Source of the DNA: Bolinopsis microptera
Lineage: Eukaryota > Ctenophora > Tentaculata > Lobata > Bolinopsidae
DNA length: 64,000 nt
Direction of reading: 5' to 3'
Assembly: GCF_026151205.1 (NCBI RefSeq)
Contig: NC_087079.1
Location: 7,988,635-8,052,634, forward strand
Shown here: positions 1 to 10,595 of the stretch, in pieces
Layout of the letters: the number at the start of each line of letters is the position of its first letter
How positions within the stretch are numbered: the first letter of the stretch is position 1
Made by a program: the position numbers and the translations under genes
The notes under the pieces: model-generated
What the model was told of the DNA's origin: nothing
Database searches by the model: none
What the model saw: only the letters and a program-made list of their open reading frames with translations

Positions 1-645
1 ACAGAGACATATTGATATCTGTTAGAGAGATAACTAGCGATGAGTCTATTGGCGTTTCCACGTATTCCATAGTTGTCTAGTTTATTAAGTAGTTTTTCAT
101 GTGAGATCGTGTCAAACGCTTTAGATAGATCAATAAATATTCCAAGTACATGCAGTTTTTTGCTAAGACAGGATTCTATGTAATTCACTGAGGAGTTGAG
201 GGCATGGCTTGTGGAGTGATTTTTTCTAAATCCGTACTGGTTCTCGTAAATCATTTTCTGGGACTGAAAGAAGCTATACAGTCTGTTGTAAATAATTTTT
301 TCAAATATCTTACCAAAAACAGCTAAGGTTGATACTGGCCTATAGTTTTCCAGCAATTCCTCATTATCCTTCTTGTAGATCGGACTGATTCTCCCAGTCT
401 TTAAATCATCTGGGAATACTCCATTCCTCATGCATTCACTGTATAATAAAGATAGTATAGGACAGATCACTTTAGACGATTCTTTAACTACATGTATTGG
501 GATGTCGGATGACTTCCCATTCTTCAGTTCAGATATAATCATTCTAACCTCGTCAGCTGTACAGTCATTCATGAAAATACTGGACGTGTTTGCTCTAGGC
601 AGGTAGTCATAAAAACTAGGAAGATTGTTAATAGTACTAATCTTT
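1..645 (-). mobile_element. Truncated LINE, reverse transcriptase fragment
   Basis: The minus strand is open from about 640 down to the window edge and reads as non-LTR reverse transcriptase. Visible blocks are the fingers region (LKTGRISPIYKKDNEELLEN followed by YRPVSTLAVFGKIFEKII), the QYGFRKNHST block and the palm block with the first catalytic aspartate (GIFIDLSKAFDTISHEKLL). The YADD block lies beyond the window edge. A stop codon near 645 lies just upstream of the open frame, so the copy is probably 5' truncated there, as is common for LINEs. The element class (CR1/L2/Jockey-like) is a family-level guess. It differs in sequence from the full-length LINE at 48983-55451. Confidence 0.85.
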
Positions 646-870
646 GTATTCTAAATGGGGAAAAGAAGAAACATTGTCAGTCAGTCGAGAAAATTGTCAG
701 TAAGGCTACATGGCAGCTTTGTAGATGTTGTGACTATGCTAGTAGTGGTATTGAGTATTTTATTTTATATCTTCATTTTCATCTTGTTTTGAGTTCTTTT
801 GTTTCATAATCAATTTGTTATTTAGCTATATGTCAATGGAACTGCGATAACAAAAATATTACATAACAAG

Positions 871-2415
871 ATGATAGGATTGGCAATACTTCTGCTCTGC
901 CCAAATATTTCTGAAGGTGGGCAATCTTGACAATCATATTTAATAAAATAATTAACGTTCTTTATCGATCCTGATTTTATAACATTGTGGGCTTTATAAT
1001 GAGCAGAGAAGGTAAAATTGCTCAAAACGTGAATATTTGATATTTCTACTAGTGTCAGCAGACAACAAATTTGAATGTGCAAACTGCACAACTAGAATGT
1101 GCTAAGTAATAGAATGTCCTAAGTAATAAAATTTGCTATTTACCAGAGTGAATATCAAGTGCTATATTCAGCCGATCATCGAGTGATTAGCTTTTCCCAT
1201 TTATTCACGGTCTTCATAATATAATTTACCAATATTTATAACGTCACCTTTGATAATGTTTTCCTACGTCGCGTAGTAAACTTAACAATCTGGAGGGGGA
1301 TTATCTAAAATATATCAGTGATACGAAAAGTTTGTTTAGCAGGAGCTTTTAAAATACATGTGTAAATCGTCTTCAACTTAACAATAATCAAAAATATCAA
1401 TTTTTTACTCTTCCAGCACAGAATCTTACATGGATTCCTTTCTCTGTCTAAAATCAAGCCGTCATCTCCACCGACTTTTCCAACCAAGCCGTGGAGCGGA
1501 TCTATGTGAGACTTCCTTGTGATAGATCCGTTTGGTTCAAGCTTTTCCTCCAACGTGAGCATGGTCCCAGCTCCCATGTTGAACTTCTCAGTAAGGTGGG
1601 TTAAGCAGCATACTCTTATTTTTACGTCACTGAGTTGGTTCTATTTATCAGATAGTTTTGGATTTTATTTTTAACTTTATTCATATTGATTGGATCAGTC
1701 TGCAAGACTGTTAAGATTGAAATTTTGTTAGAAAAGTAACGAAAGTGTATTTTATATCAACTTTAGGTAAAAGGAAACATTTATTGTAACGGTGCTGGAG
1801 AGACGACTGATTTCAATATGGGGAGTATCATGAAGTGTGAATCCGACAACAAAAACATCATTATTTTGTGAGTCTGGCCACATCCAAGAGTTGATATTCA
1901 ATTAAATTTTGTTGATAATATAATACCTAATGAAAATGGTTAAAACATATAATATTTTATTTGAGCGTGCAAATCTAATCTAAATCACAAATAAATGATC
2001 ACTCTTTAACAGAGTTGAAAAGACAGCTGACAGAATTAGAATTAGAATTAGAATTAGAATCAAATTTACACAGCAATACAATAAGAATAAAAAATAATTT
2101 AAGAAGCTTCAATCTGCTGTGCAGGACATTCAAGTCAGTCGAAAACTGTTAGCAGAACACCCTTCTAGGGACATAAGTAAGGGGGACTAGGGACATGGTT
2201 ACAGAGTAACCATCAAGAACGAAGGAAGGGTTTTGTTTACTCAAGCGTTCACCTACAACGACGGAAACTGCCGTTTAGCTACCACTATTGTCAAAACACA
2301 AGTTTGGGAATACAGCGGATGGCTAAGCCTTGCTGTCAAAAATTCCGCTCGTAAGATCTCATGTTCTTTTATCTGTAAATCTGAAATTGACGCCCAGAAT
2401 GAAATCGGTCACTAA
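871..2415 (+). CDS. Candidate secreted Cys-rich protein (copy A ectodomain), four-exon model
   Basis: Not recognised. I model four exons whose phases all agree: 871-916 (signal peptide MIGLAILLLCPNISE, donor AAG|gtgggc), 1459-1590 (ends at gtaagg), 1774-1867 (ends at gtgagt) and 2229-2415 (stop TAA). The product is about 152 residues with several cysteines and no membrane segment. The signal exon is almost identical to that of the membrane protein at 13540, but the rest is unrelated to it. The acceptors before 1459 and 2229 lack a good pyrimidine tract, so the model is tentative. Part of the second exon is also open on the other strand. It may be a real secreted paralogue or a decaying gene. 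Confidence 0.4.
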
Positions 2416-2423
2416 TTCCTTTT

Positions 2424-2560
2424 GAAATTGGGGGGGGGGGGGGGGGGGGTCCAACTACATTTTTTTACATGGCCTCCAGATTTTTGCCAAATGTACATGT
2501 ACAAAAATGTACAAAAATGTACAAAATATGTTTTTTCCTGTTTTTCCTGGAGCCAGTGTT
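2424..2560. repeat. Poly-G run and repeated ACAAAAATGT words
   Basis: A run of about 22 G starts near 2429, followed by T-rich DNA and three ACAAAAATGT-like words. The run separates the putative secreted ORF from the tail fragment. Similar G or C runs form the ends of the elements at 16101 and 37340, so this may be a fragment of the same kind of element. No second end was found. Confidence 0.5.
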
Positions 2561-2817
2561 TGGAGCCAGTGTTTTCTGCACCGCCAGATAATATGCGAGA
2601 GGAGCCAGTGTTTTCAGCACCGCCAGATAGTATGCAAGAAGAGCCAGTGTTTTTAGACCGAACTCTGTCGAATGTTGCTCCTCCGAAATATGAAGAAACT
2701 GTTATAGCATATGGTGAAGAGAATGTACCAAGCTATGAAGACGTAATGGGTTATGGTGATGGTGATGGTGGTTATGATTGTGGTGGTGGTTATGGTGGTG
2801 GTGATGGTGGTGACTGA
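2560..2817 (+). pseudogene. Tail fragment of the PPxY membrane protein, copy A
   Basis: This stretch copies the cytoplasmic tail of the gene at 13540-15020. It has EEPVFSAPPD repeats, then APPKYEE (a PPxY motif that in known proteins binds WW domains), SYEDVMGY, and a Gly/Asp-rich end. It has fewer repeat units than copy B and no membrane segment, and a poly-G run and unrelated DNA replace what should precede it. No start codon or clear upstream exon serves it. It is most simply a 5'-lost duplicate, although splicing onto the upstream exons cannot be excluded. Confidence 0.7.
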
Positions 2818-2819
2818 TG

Positions 2820-4110
2820 AAAATAAATGAACAATCCACGTTAACCTAAATACGGCCACCCCGTATAGTAATCGGATTTTTGTGAAGATGTTGATTTTTT
2901 AAAGATTCCCAATTCTTGAGATACATTTCCGGCGAATGTTTACAAACTTCTCCTAAGCTAATGAATCGTATTCAAACATTTTTGTGTTGCTGCACTTCTC
3001 TTTTTATAAGTTTCTTCAAGGTTAATTTTTTACATTATATATTTTGATTTATAAATAAAGTTCATTAAAGTTGAAAATTTTTTTTCAACTATAAAAGTGG
3101 CCATTTTTTCAAGAGGCCACTTTTTATGAACATGGACGTGTGGAATGAGGAATACGTTACATATAATTAAATAAGCATGAGTCAAATTAATTAAATTAGA
3201 ATTTAACATGAGTTAAATTAATTAAATTAGAATTAATTGAATTAGAACAATAGGCAATGTTTTCTTAGAAAAAATTCTTTATTAAGCAATTAAGATATTA
3301 AGATAACTCATTTTAACGGTCACCAAACCTCCACATGATCGTAAAGCCTATTTCTCATGCATGCCTCTTGTCATAATAATTATTTAGATTCAGATTTGTA
3401 TTTTTTAAAGAAAAATGTCTGATTTGTGTGGTATCCCGTCCAAAAAATATATAGGGTACAAAATGCTGTCAGGGGAAAGTTAGCAAAAAGCTGTATATGG
3501 GCCAGCAAAATAATCTGCATCCTGTTCGATTTAACTCGCAGAAAGACAGCAATGATGAATAGATGGCAATTTAACTACACATCAAGGGCCTGCCAGCTGT
3601 TCTTGCAAATTAAGCTTGGTTTGAAAAAGAGATACACATTCTTTCAGGAGATTTGCTTTCAGGATTGAAATCTGGCAAGGTGAAGAGATAAATCCAGCGA
3701 GATTTTGTGGAACCAATTCAGGGATTAGGGATGATGTCAAAAACATTTTGAAAATAAGCTTACAGTTACCAATCTCAAAGAGGGTGCAAACTGCAAGGAA
3801 TGAATAATAGCATTGAAGAATGTAAATTGAGGACTGCAAGGGGTGATTATTGTGCAGTTAGACTATAATGCAGACAATCATAGGAGAGTTGGTTCTGTTG
3901 GTGTGCTAGCTTCCAAATAGGCTGGTGCCGCTCTGAACAACCATTTTAACCTGAATTACAAATTAAAATCAATGTCGGATCCCCCCCCCCCCCCCCACCC
4001 CTCTGATATTTAAGGGAGAGAGGATTGTCTTATTTTCTTTGTTCCATTGATGTCATGGTAATCATTATATATAGATGCATTGATTATTCATCTAATTCTT
4101 TAATAGTTCA
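2820..4110. other. Noncoding shared with copy B; 3' region and spacer
   Basis: Nearly identical to 15023-16100 plus 19029-19240. It contains an AATAAA signal (about 3053), a perfect hairpin around 3085-3125, AT-rich (A)ATTAATTAAATTAGA words, and a C-run at 3981-3995. I see no convincing gene; the small ORFs here are conserved only because the DNA is duplicated. Confidence 0.7.
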
Positions 4111-4114
4111 ACAT

Positions 4115-4489
4115 GGTTAGTGCTACTGCCTACTGGTGCCCCCTCTATGGTTGAGGTTGTTTCTCGATTGGTAGGGGAATATACATCTAAAACGCCGCAG
4201 AAACTCAAACTTATTGATGCTTACCTGGGGTGAGTTGCTCTCAAGATACATTTATATAAAATCTAAATGTATTGAGCTAAAGAATTAACAGAAATTGTTT
4301 CTGTGCTGGTAACCTTTATAGCTAGTTGCCCTAACTTTTAACGAAATACTGATCAAAAATAATAAAAATATTTTCAGGTACATATTGTTCACAGGAATAT
4401 TCCAGTTTGCATATTGCTGCCTAGCCTTTCCCATTCAACTCCTTCCTCTCTGGATTCATCAGTGCTGTAGCTAGCTTCATTTTGGGAGG
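4115..4489 (+). pseudogene. Broken DAD1 copy (exons 1 and 2 only)
   Basis: Homologous to DAD1 exons 1 and 2 at 19244-19622. Exon 1 carries an extra CTACTGC-type duplication just after the start (GCTACTGCCTACTGG), which shifts the frame and brings a TGA within about 14 codons. Exon 2 lacks bases of the TAGTCGGAAC segment, giving a second frameshift. Exon 3 is absent, because homology with copy B stops shortly after exon 2. It cannot encode the oligosaccharyltransferase subunit. Confidence 0.9.
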
Positions 4490-4493
4490 TATT

Positions 4494-5278
4494 TTAAGGT
4501 TGTCTGAAAGGTTGGACCGGAGGGAGTAGCTGTTGAAACCCTTCTCTGAGTAAGTTGTTACAAAAGAATACACAATTATAATTAATACAAATATAAATAA
4601 ATACAAATTTAAATAAATACAAATTGAAGAATAAAATAGAGTAATACAAGTGAATACGTGAAAGTGTTACTTGGCACTCTCTTCTAACTCACTCCAATCT
4701 ATGAAAGAATGAGTGAATGTTATGTATGACTCAACTAATACTCTCACTCTACTAAATAACAAACTACTATCTAAATATACCATCACTATAATATTATATT
4801 AAATGTCAATAAAGTCTTTTAAAGTGATGGTTATGATTTGGTTTTAGCAATTATTTTACTTAAATTCATGCTTGATAGGTAGACAACATCATTTTAAACA
4901 CGTACGCAAAGTTACACTCCCAGATTTACTCCCTGATCCTCGTAATTCCATTTAGAGTATCACCCTGTTACGTCACGACAAGGTTCTACAGAGGCTCGAG
5001 TGCGGGTCGGTCCATTGTTTTATTAGTGTTTAGCCCCATAAAATGAGAGTTAATCACGGATATTTCCGCATTATAATGGTTGATATGCATGAGTTAACTA
5101 TTGTTATTCAAAAATAGCGCTTTATAAACTTAATATTGGCTGGCACCGACGAAAATATCAAAATAAATCGCAGTAATAGTACAAAAATGAGGGTAAATTA
5201 TAAGCACAGAACTGAAAAGAAAGATTAAATGGAGGATACGACTAAATCGCGATTCCAATGTTTGATAAATGACATGCA
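4494..5278. other. AT-rich noncoding
   Basis: About 785 bp with short AAATACAAATTTAAAT-like words near 4590-4640 and no supported gene. It lies downstream (in the minus sense) of the THAP/ballast ORFs, so it may hold their 3' UTR. Confidence 0.5.
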
Positions 5279-6133
5279 TCAAGGCAAATTGTGGCCCTCT
5301 TTGGTATTCAAAGAGATATAACCAGTGTAGGGAATACCATCAGGGTTCGGGAACTTTTCTCTAATAGCTGAAACAACGCAAGCCGGCAGAATATACCTAA
5401 CATTCCTAGAAAAGTCTGCGCTGGATATCATGTTAATAAACATCCGATAAGAACAGAATCTGTACTGCTTATTGGTCAACTTATTCTTTAAAAACTTTGC
5501 TGTTTTTGCAGGATCAGAAATTTGCATCGAATATAGGTACCGTCCAAAGTCCAGACCTTCTTTACTTATCACATTAACTTTGAACATGTCAACTTGTGTG
5601 ATACATTGTTTGTCTCCTCTGTGCGGTGCGATAAACTGTGACTCAAGGCAACACACATTTTCTTGTTCTGTTGCCATGGTTACGCAACCCCCACACGAAC
5701 ACCATTCATTGACAGGTTTATTTATCCGATCCTGGTTTAGATTGGCATAAAATGTATGGTCCAATTCTTCTGGTATTTCGTCATCCTCGCTCTCATAAGC
5801 CGGTGGATCTACCCAGTCCTCATCGCTCTCATGGTCTGATCCGGGTTTAATGAATGGATTGAAGTGATCAAGTTTTTCTTGGGACTGGGAGTTAGCTGAT
5901 TCTTCGTGATATGCTTGATCTTCGGAACTACCATCACTGTTTTCATAGTCAGCATCCATATTCTGAAGATACAACGAGGGAACTTTAATTCTACGATTGT
6001 GATACTTCTGCGACTGTTCCAACAACTGAAGCTGATTCGGGCAAATCAGACGGATTATCTGAAGAGCTGCAGGGAGGAGCAGTTTAAGGAAAGGAATCTG
6101 TATCAATAGAAGAGCTGAACTCATCCATATCAT
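5279..6133 (-). CDS. P2X7-type ballast (Zn-binding Cys) domain, 3' part of a THAP gene
   Basis: The C-terminal half matches the cysteine-rich cytoplasmic 'ballast' domain known from P2X7 receptors: EWCSCGGCVTM, ENVCCLESQF, CITQVDMF, YRFCSYRMFINMI, and ILPACVVSAIREKFPNPDG. In P2X7 these cysteines bind zinc. No P2X channel or membrane segment is present; instead an acidic linker (ENSDGSSEDQ, DEDWVDPPAYESEDDEIPEE) precedes it. It directly follows the THAP ORF at 6084-6545 in another frame, with a 50-bp overlap. They are probably one gene joined by an intron or broken by a frameshift. Function is unknown. The zinc-coordinating role is inferred from the family. Confidence 0.75.
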   Translation of the reverse strand: MIWMSSALLLIQIPFLKLLLPAALQIIRLICPNQLQLLEQSQKYHNRRIKVPSLYLQNMDADYENSDGSSEDQAYHEESANSQSQEKLDHFNPFIKPGSDHESDEDWVDPPAYESEDDEIPEELDHTFYANLNQDRINKPVNEWCSCGGCVTMATEQENVCCLESQFIAPHRGDKQCITQVDMFKVNVISKEGLDFGRYLYSMQISDPAKTAKFLKNKLTNKQYRFCSYRMFINMISSADFSRNVRYILPACVVSAIREKFPNPDGIPYTGYISLNTKEGHNLP

Positions 6134-6545
6134 TGAGTGCTCTCCTCGTTACTCTTGAACGGTTAGTGCTGGCAGGAGTTTTCCCCTCGTTCATTTGGAC
6201 CTCCCCGTTAAGAAACAGCAAGAGTTCATCTTTTTCAGGGTGAGTGTTTGGTATGGCTTCAGGATTAAGTCGCAATTTCATCCTTTGTTCATAGCCCATT
6301 AACTTCATGACATTGAAATCGCTAGTTTTGTAATCCGAATCATTAAAGTGATCGGAACACACGTAATAAGCTTTCATCTTGCTCTCACAAACGTGGTTTG
6401 GTTGCCTGTTCACCCGTTTATCCCACTTCTGCCTCATCTTCCCGTTTTTTGGTACGGCATGTAGGATTAGAAATTCCCTCCCAGGTCTTTGTGAGGAGTC
6501 TCCCACCTTGTGACTACAACCTCCAACAACGCAGGATGATGGCAT
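6084..6545 (-). CDS. THAP zinc-finger domain, 5' part of the THAP/ballast gene
   Basis: Starts MPSSCVVGGCSHK, the typical start of a C2CH THAP DNA-binding domain. A tryptophan follows (RQKWDKRVNR), then YYVCSDHFNDSDY, giving the C..C..C..H zinc ligands. THAP domains occur in P-element transposases and in host DNA-binding proteins. The ORF ends SSSIDTDSFP, and the next frame continues as an acidic linker and ballast domain (5279-6133). A possible donor (AAGAgtaacg, near 6155) and acceptor (cctgcag, near 6066) exist, so splicing is possible. No transposase catalytic domain was seen, so this may be a host-type THAP protein carried within the insertion. Confidence 0.8.
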   Translation of the reverse strand: MPSSCVVGGCSHKVGDSSQRPGREFLILHAVPKNGKMRQKWDKRVNRQPNHVCESKMKAYYVCSDHFNDSDYKTSDFNVMKLMGYEQRMKLRLNPEAIPNTHPEKDELLLFLNGEVQMNEGKTPASTNRSRVTRRALNDMDEFSSSIDTDSFP

Positions 6546-7592
6546 AATGTCAGAAAGGCACCATTATCGACAAAACTTTTAGCTATAAAAGAAGAGTGAT
6601 CAACATAATTAATTAGCAACTGTTTTTAATTTAGAAAAATTGCAGGGCAAACCAAAAACGGGTCAAGAAACGTTAAAAATCAATTGTGTAGGAAGTAGGA
6701 ACAACAAATTGTTGCAAGGATTACAGCCTGCTCTAATGCTGCCCCGCGGTATGGGACCTTGCGGTGACGTATCAGCTGAATGTTTGAGAGGGCGTAATTC
6801 GATTTCTGACGAGTTTCAAGTTTTAAAAGTGCCTGGATATTGATTGGCATACTCTACTCCTTCATGTACGTGGTTAATTAAGCCATTTAGAGGAAGTGAA
6901 TTTTTAAATCATAACCATCACTTTAAGATTAAACTACTAAATTCTATTCTTAGGCTAAACTATTAAATCTTCCAAGATCTCTTACAGAATCTCCTGTACT
7001 TGTAACATTAAGATGAAGATCTGATATTTATGAGTAACTGCTGTAGTTGTGTAGGCGTGTCGATATTGGTGAACAACACACTGATGATAAACTGGAAATA
7101 AGGACCATGGGGGAAAATACCGTGAGTGAATAGTAAAAGTAAAAAGTAAATACCAAGTGAAACCAGAAAAGGGAAAGAGGAAGCAAGAACTCCTAGGCAA
7201 ACATACTATACCGTCATGTCACTACTTACCACTCTTTCCGTGTCACAGATCTGACGTATCTACTGTCGACCGCGACCGGAATCTTCGGGAACTAAATAAA
7301 CTGGGACACTCCTCTCTCTTCTGCGGACCGCTACTCGCTAGAGTCTGGAGTCGAATCACTACAGGACCACAACTCTCCCTTCTGCCTAGGGTCTGTCGTC
7401 AATCCGGTCTTCGGAGTCCTTCTACCCCCAACACTGTACATATATATATGTATGTACATATATATATATATGTATGTATATATGTATGTACATCACTGGA
7501 AACTAAAACCTTTGCTATAGGGAAATACAGGGTTAGATAGGTTGAATAGGTTAACAAACTAAAAGATAGTGAACTTATATAGAATTAAGATT
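6546..7592. other. No supported gene; TA-rich microsatellite
   Basis: About 1 kb. The region holds a short alternating (TA)/(TATG) tract at 7438-7492, which may be the 3' end of the LINE remnant that follows. Nothing else was recognised. The small ORFs show no family features. Confidence 0.5.
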
Positions 7593-8420
7593 CTAACAGT
7601 AGCTGGGGCATTCATTTATGATGTGGTCCTCGGTTTCAAGGATTGGTGTTTCAGAGAATGGTAGTTCTTCGAAGAACCGCATGACGTCGGTGTCTGAGGT
7701 GCAGCAAAAGCGACATGTTTTCAGTGCTGTGTTGTAGCGATCTCCAGTGTAGCGACCTTTCTCTATCCTCAGATCGTGACTGCTAGATCGAAGTTTCGCA
7801 ATGTTAGCTCTTTTAACCCTGCATGGAAGCTGTAAGTACGGTTCTTCACCAAACTCAGCTTTGACTGCAGTGTAGAATGACATTTTAGTCTGGTTGTGAA
7901 GATCCTTCTTCCAGTGGTTAACAAAAGTTTCGTGTATGTGTTCACGAGCCGCAAGGGTGTGAGGTAGGTGTGGCTTAACGACAGTGCTCGTCTTGATGAT
8001 AGTAGACCATGCATCATACCAGGTAAGGTTCAATTGTTTCTGCTCCTGAAATGTATTATATGGTGCAAGAGGGTGTTCACGTTGCCTACTACCGCTCGCG
8101 CTTGTTATGCTCTACAGAAGTAGGCAATGCATTGAGGGAGGACGGTCACTGTCCAGGGGGTTCTACTTGTATCGCCATAGCAGAAATTGTTATTTGCCTT
8201 TTTGTTGACACCCAATCTCCATTTAAGAATTTTAAAGTGAGTAGTTTCATGAGCATCTTTTGCTGCTGCTTTGATTTTTCGAGAGGATGGCTTTCACGAT
8301 GTTGGTTGATGGCAGTGAGTAGTTTCATGAGCATCTTTTGCTGCTGCTTTGATTTTTCGAGAGGATGGCTTTCACGATGTTGGTTGATGGCAGCCAAATA
8401 GGGCATCCATATATGTGGCC
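7593..8420 (-). mobile_element. LINE 3' remnant with zinc-knuckle end
   Basis: The minus-strand ORF 7593-8033 ends with the pattern usual at the C terminus of many non-LTR polymerases: LRSSSHDLRIEKGRYTGD, then CRFCCTSD..., and ETEDHIINECPSYC (a C..C..H..C ligand set). Upstream sequence in the same orientation (8040-8400) is broken by stops. It includes a perfect tandem duplication of a 78-bp unit (8245-8400) encoding twice a block containing AINQHRESHPLEKSKQQQ. This is a truncated, decayed copy with no polymerase core left. Confidence 0.7.
8242..8400. repeat. 78-bp tandem duplication
   Basis: Two near-identical 78-bp units beginning GTGAGTAGTTTCATGAGCAT. The length is a multiple of three and the units keep the LINE frame open on the minus strand. 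Confidence 0.9.
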
Positions 8421-8604
8421 ACTGGCTTGACTAAGCTATCAATGAGTTTTAGCATCGTGTTAGTGGTAAGGGCTCTCGTGTCAATAGTTCGTCTCAAAGA
8501 GAAGAATGAGCGAAGAGCTTTCTGGGAGGTATATTATGGCTTGAGAGTTTTGTGCCTACTTCAGAAAAACGTTGATTGTAGACCTAGAAATAGCAAAATT
8601 TAGG

Positions 8605-8825
8605 ATAACTTCAATGTGAAGATTTCATTGCATTTAAAGAAATTAAATGTGCACCACCAATTGCAATATTGATCTACTATAAAAATATGCCGAATGAGGC
8701 CCCCCCCCCCCCCGACATGTGACATTGGCACTTTCAAATGCCCAAAATTCAGTCTCATCGCACTTTCCCAGCAATCTTGATAGGGGTACAGTTTTTGATC
8801 CCTAGTATTTATTGTTAATAAAATG
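8605..8825. other. Short spacer with C-run
   Basis: A run of 14 C at 8701 follows 'gaggc'. No gene seen. It ends in the target duplication of the next element. Confidence 0.5.
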
Positions 8826-8857
8826 GGACCTTTACTGATAGTTTAAATTCGACATAT

Positions 8858-9520
8858 GACGTCATCTAGCGTCATCTAGCGTCATCTAGCGTCATCTAGC
8901 GTGAAATATCGCCAGATGATGATAGATGACGCTAGATGACGCTAGATGACGCTAGATGACGCCAATTAGCGACATTGTCGCTAAGTGCACGGCACCTTTC
9001 GAATGTCGCTATCTAGCGCTATCTAGCGCTATCTAGCGCTATCTAGCGCTATATGACGCTATATGACGCTATATGACGCTAGATGACGCTAGATGACGCT
9101 TATAAGCACGCAGCACTGACGCCAGGCGACAGATAGCGCTATTTTCATAAAATTTCCGCCCTTTTTTTTGCGACATCTAGCGGTATCTAGCGCTATCTAA
9201 CGCTATATGTCGCAACGACATCTGACGCAGCGCTATCTAGCGCTATCTAGCGCTATCTGGCGCTATCTAGCGGAGAATGTCGGTTTGTGACAGTTTACGC
9301 TAGATAGCGCTAGATAGCGCTATCTAGCGCTAGATATCGCGGCGACAGCTAGCGCTAGATAGCGCTATCTAGCGTAAACTGTCACAAACCGACATTCTCC
9401 GCTAGATAACGCTTGTTAGCGCTAGATAGCGCTATCTAGCGGAGAATATCGGTTTGTGACAGTTAACGCTAGATATAGCGCTATCTAGCGCTCGATATCG
9501 CGGCGACAGCTATAGCTATG
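8858..9520. repeat. Left array of TCTAGCG-type decamers
   Basis: Tandem 10-bp words (CGTCATCTAG, CGCTATCTAG, CGCTAGATGA) in both orientations, forming many local palindromes. They are part of the left TIR of the 3984-bp element. Confidence 0.9.
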
Positions 9521-9522
9521 GC

Positions 9523-10008
9523 TATAGTTGTTAAACGTTAAATATCTAACGTTGGTTATAAGTTTTATTTTTAACGTTGCAAAACGTTTATTATTTGACG
9601 TCAGATCAAGGTTACCTTACTAACTATAAGCACAGTTTAAGATTCAACTACATTTTAAAGTTGTATGTAGGTTACATATAATAATTATAAAACGTTGTTA
9701 AAGGTTAAATATCTAACGTTGGTTATAGGTTTTATTTTTAACGTTGCAAAACGTTTATTATTTGACGTCAGATCAAGGTTACCTTATTAACTATAAGCAG
9801 GGTTTAAAATTCAACTACATTTTAAAGTTGTATGTAGGTTACATATAAAACGTTGTTAAACGTTAAATATCTAACGTTGGTTATAGGTTTTATTTTTAAC
9901 GTTGCAAAACGTTTATTATTTTACGTTAGATCAAGGTTACCTTATCAACTATAAGCAACGTTCAAAACTCAACTAAATTTTAACGTTGTATGTAGGTTAC
10001 ATATAAAA
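9523..10008. repeat. Three tandem copies of a roughly 160-bp unit
   Basis: Units start near 9528, 9693 and 9850 with GTTGTTAAACGTTAAATATC and end with GTATGTAGGTTACATATAA. They are internal to the 3984-bp element. No coding potential was seen. Confidence 0.85.
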
Positions 10009-10459
10009 ACTTTGCCGGCTGGTATAGGCTTAGACTAATATTTTGAGAAAAAGCGGCGCGTGATAGTAAATTACGAGTATCACCCGTTAACGAGTGAGAT
10101 TCGTCCAGTATAACCTGTTTATGCTCTAACCATAGCCCTCTCGCTAGTAGTACGCTTAGACACATGGCTATGTGAAAGAAGATGATGTAAAGATCTAAAT
10201 GTTAAATTAGCATTTGCAAATTAATAGTATTGAAATCTCGCACAGCAAGTTATTAAAAGAATGTAATGAGAGTCGAGCCGAATTTATTGTTCAGTAATCA
10301 CATATATCGTACCCACGAGTTTTCAGTTTACGAACTACGCGCAAGTGTGAAGTGCAAGCGCGAAAGCTTTAGTGCAATTTAGCTACGAAAATAGCCAAAA
10401 CCCTTAAAATGCGATGCATTCAGTATTTAGAATTAATATATTATAAATTTATAAGTTAT

Positions 10460-10595
10460 GCCAATCCTCTTACCTGGGGACCCAGGCTATTATGTACATG
10501 TTCATAAACATTAAGATTTGGCGAATAAAGATTTGGCGGAATGACAGGCTGAGCGCGGCCCAGTAACAATCCTCGGGATCGGAATTATTTTGGAT
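10460..10595 (-). repeat. Dispersed roughly 110-bp repeat ending CCTGGGGTCCCCAGGTAAG (degenerate copy)
   Basis: On the minus strand it reads ...GGGCCGCGCTCAGCCTGTCA...ATAATAGCCTGGGTCCCCAGGTAAG. It is related to 31805-31890, 40190-40285 and 58340-58446 on the plus strand. No RNA-polymerase III boxes were confirmed. Confidence 0.6.

Larger units (their letters stand above)
735..4493 (+). repeat. Segmental duplication, copy A (pairs with 13411-19625)
   Basis: Compared by eye, this block runs collinear with 13411-19625. The shared order is a signal-peptide exon, a receptor-like tail with PPxY, a 3' region with a hairpin (ATAAAAGTGGCC / GGCCACTTTTTAT), about 800 bp of noncoding DNA, then DAD1 exons 1 and 2. 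The middle ectodomain exons are not shared. Copy A has extra DNA at 1089-1347 and lacks the TCC-rich element found in copy B. Homology resumes for about 80 bp at 8524-8604, which matches 19616-19700, so a roughly 4-kb insertion now splits copy A's right end. Confidence 0.85.
4484..8532. mobile_element. About 4-kb insertion in copy A bounded by a 9-10 bp direct repeat
   Basis: Copy B reads straight through TTTTGGGAGGTATAT. In copy A this point is split. TGGGAGGTAT ends the left flank at 4492, and TGGGAGGTAT starts the right flank at 8523, after which homology to copy B resumes. The intervening DNA therefore looks like an insertion with a 9-10 bp target duplication. It contains a THAP/P2X7-ballast gene, an AT microsatellite and LINE remnants. 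I could not find terminal inverted repeats at these borders, so the type of element is unknown, and it may be several nested insertions. Confidence 0.55.

Noticed and set aside
1305-1577. Minus-strand ORF starting MGAGTMLTLEEKLEP
   Set aside because: Overlaps the plus-strand exon 1459-1590, whose phases fit a gene model; no splice partners on the minus strand. Not fully excluded.
3426-3839. Paired small ORFs, repeated at 15626-16039
   Set aside because: Conserved in both places only because the whole DNA segment is duplicated; several frames open, no domain, no splice logic.
8858-9520. CRISPR-like direct repeats
   Set aside because: No unique spacers of regular length, an animal genome, and the array is part of a transposon TIR.
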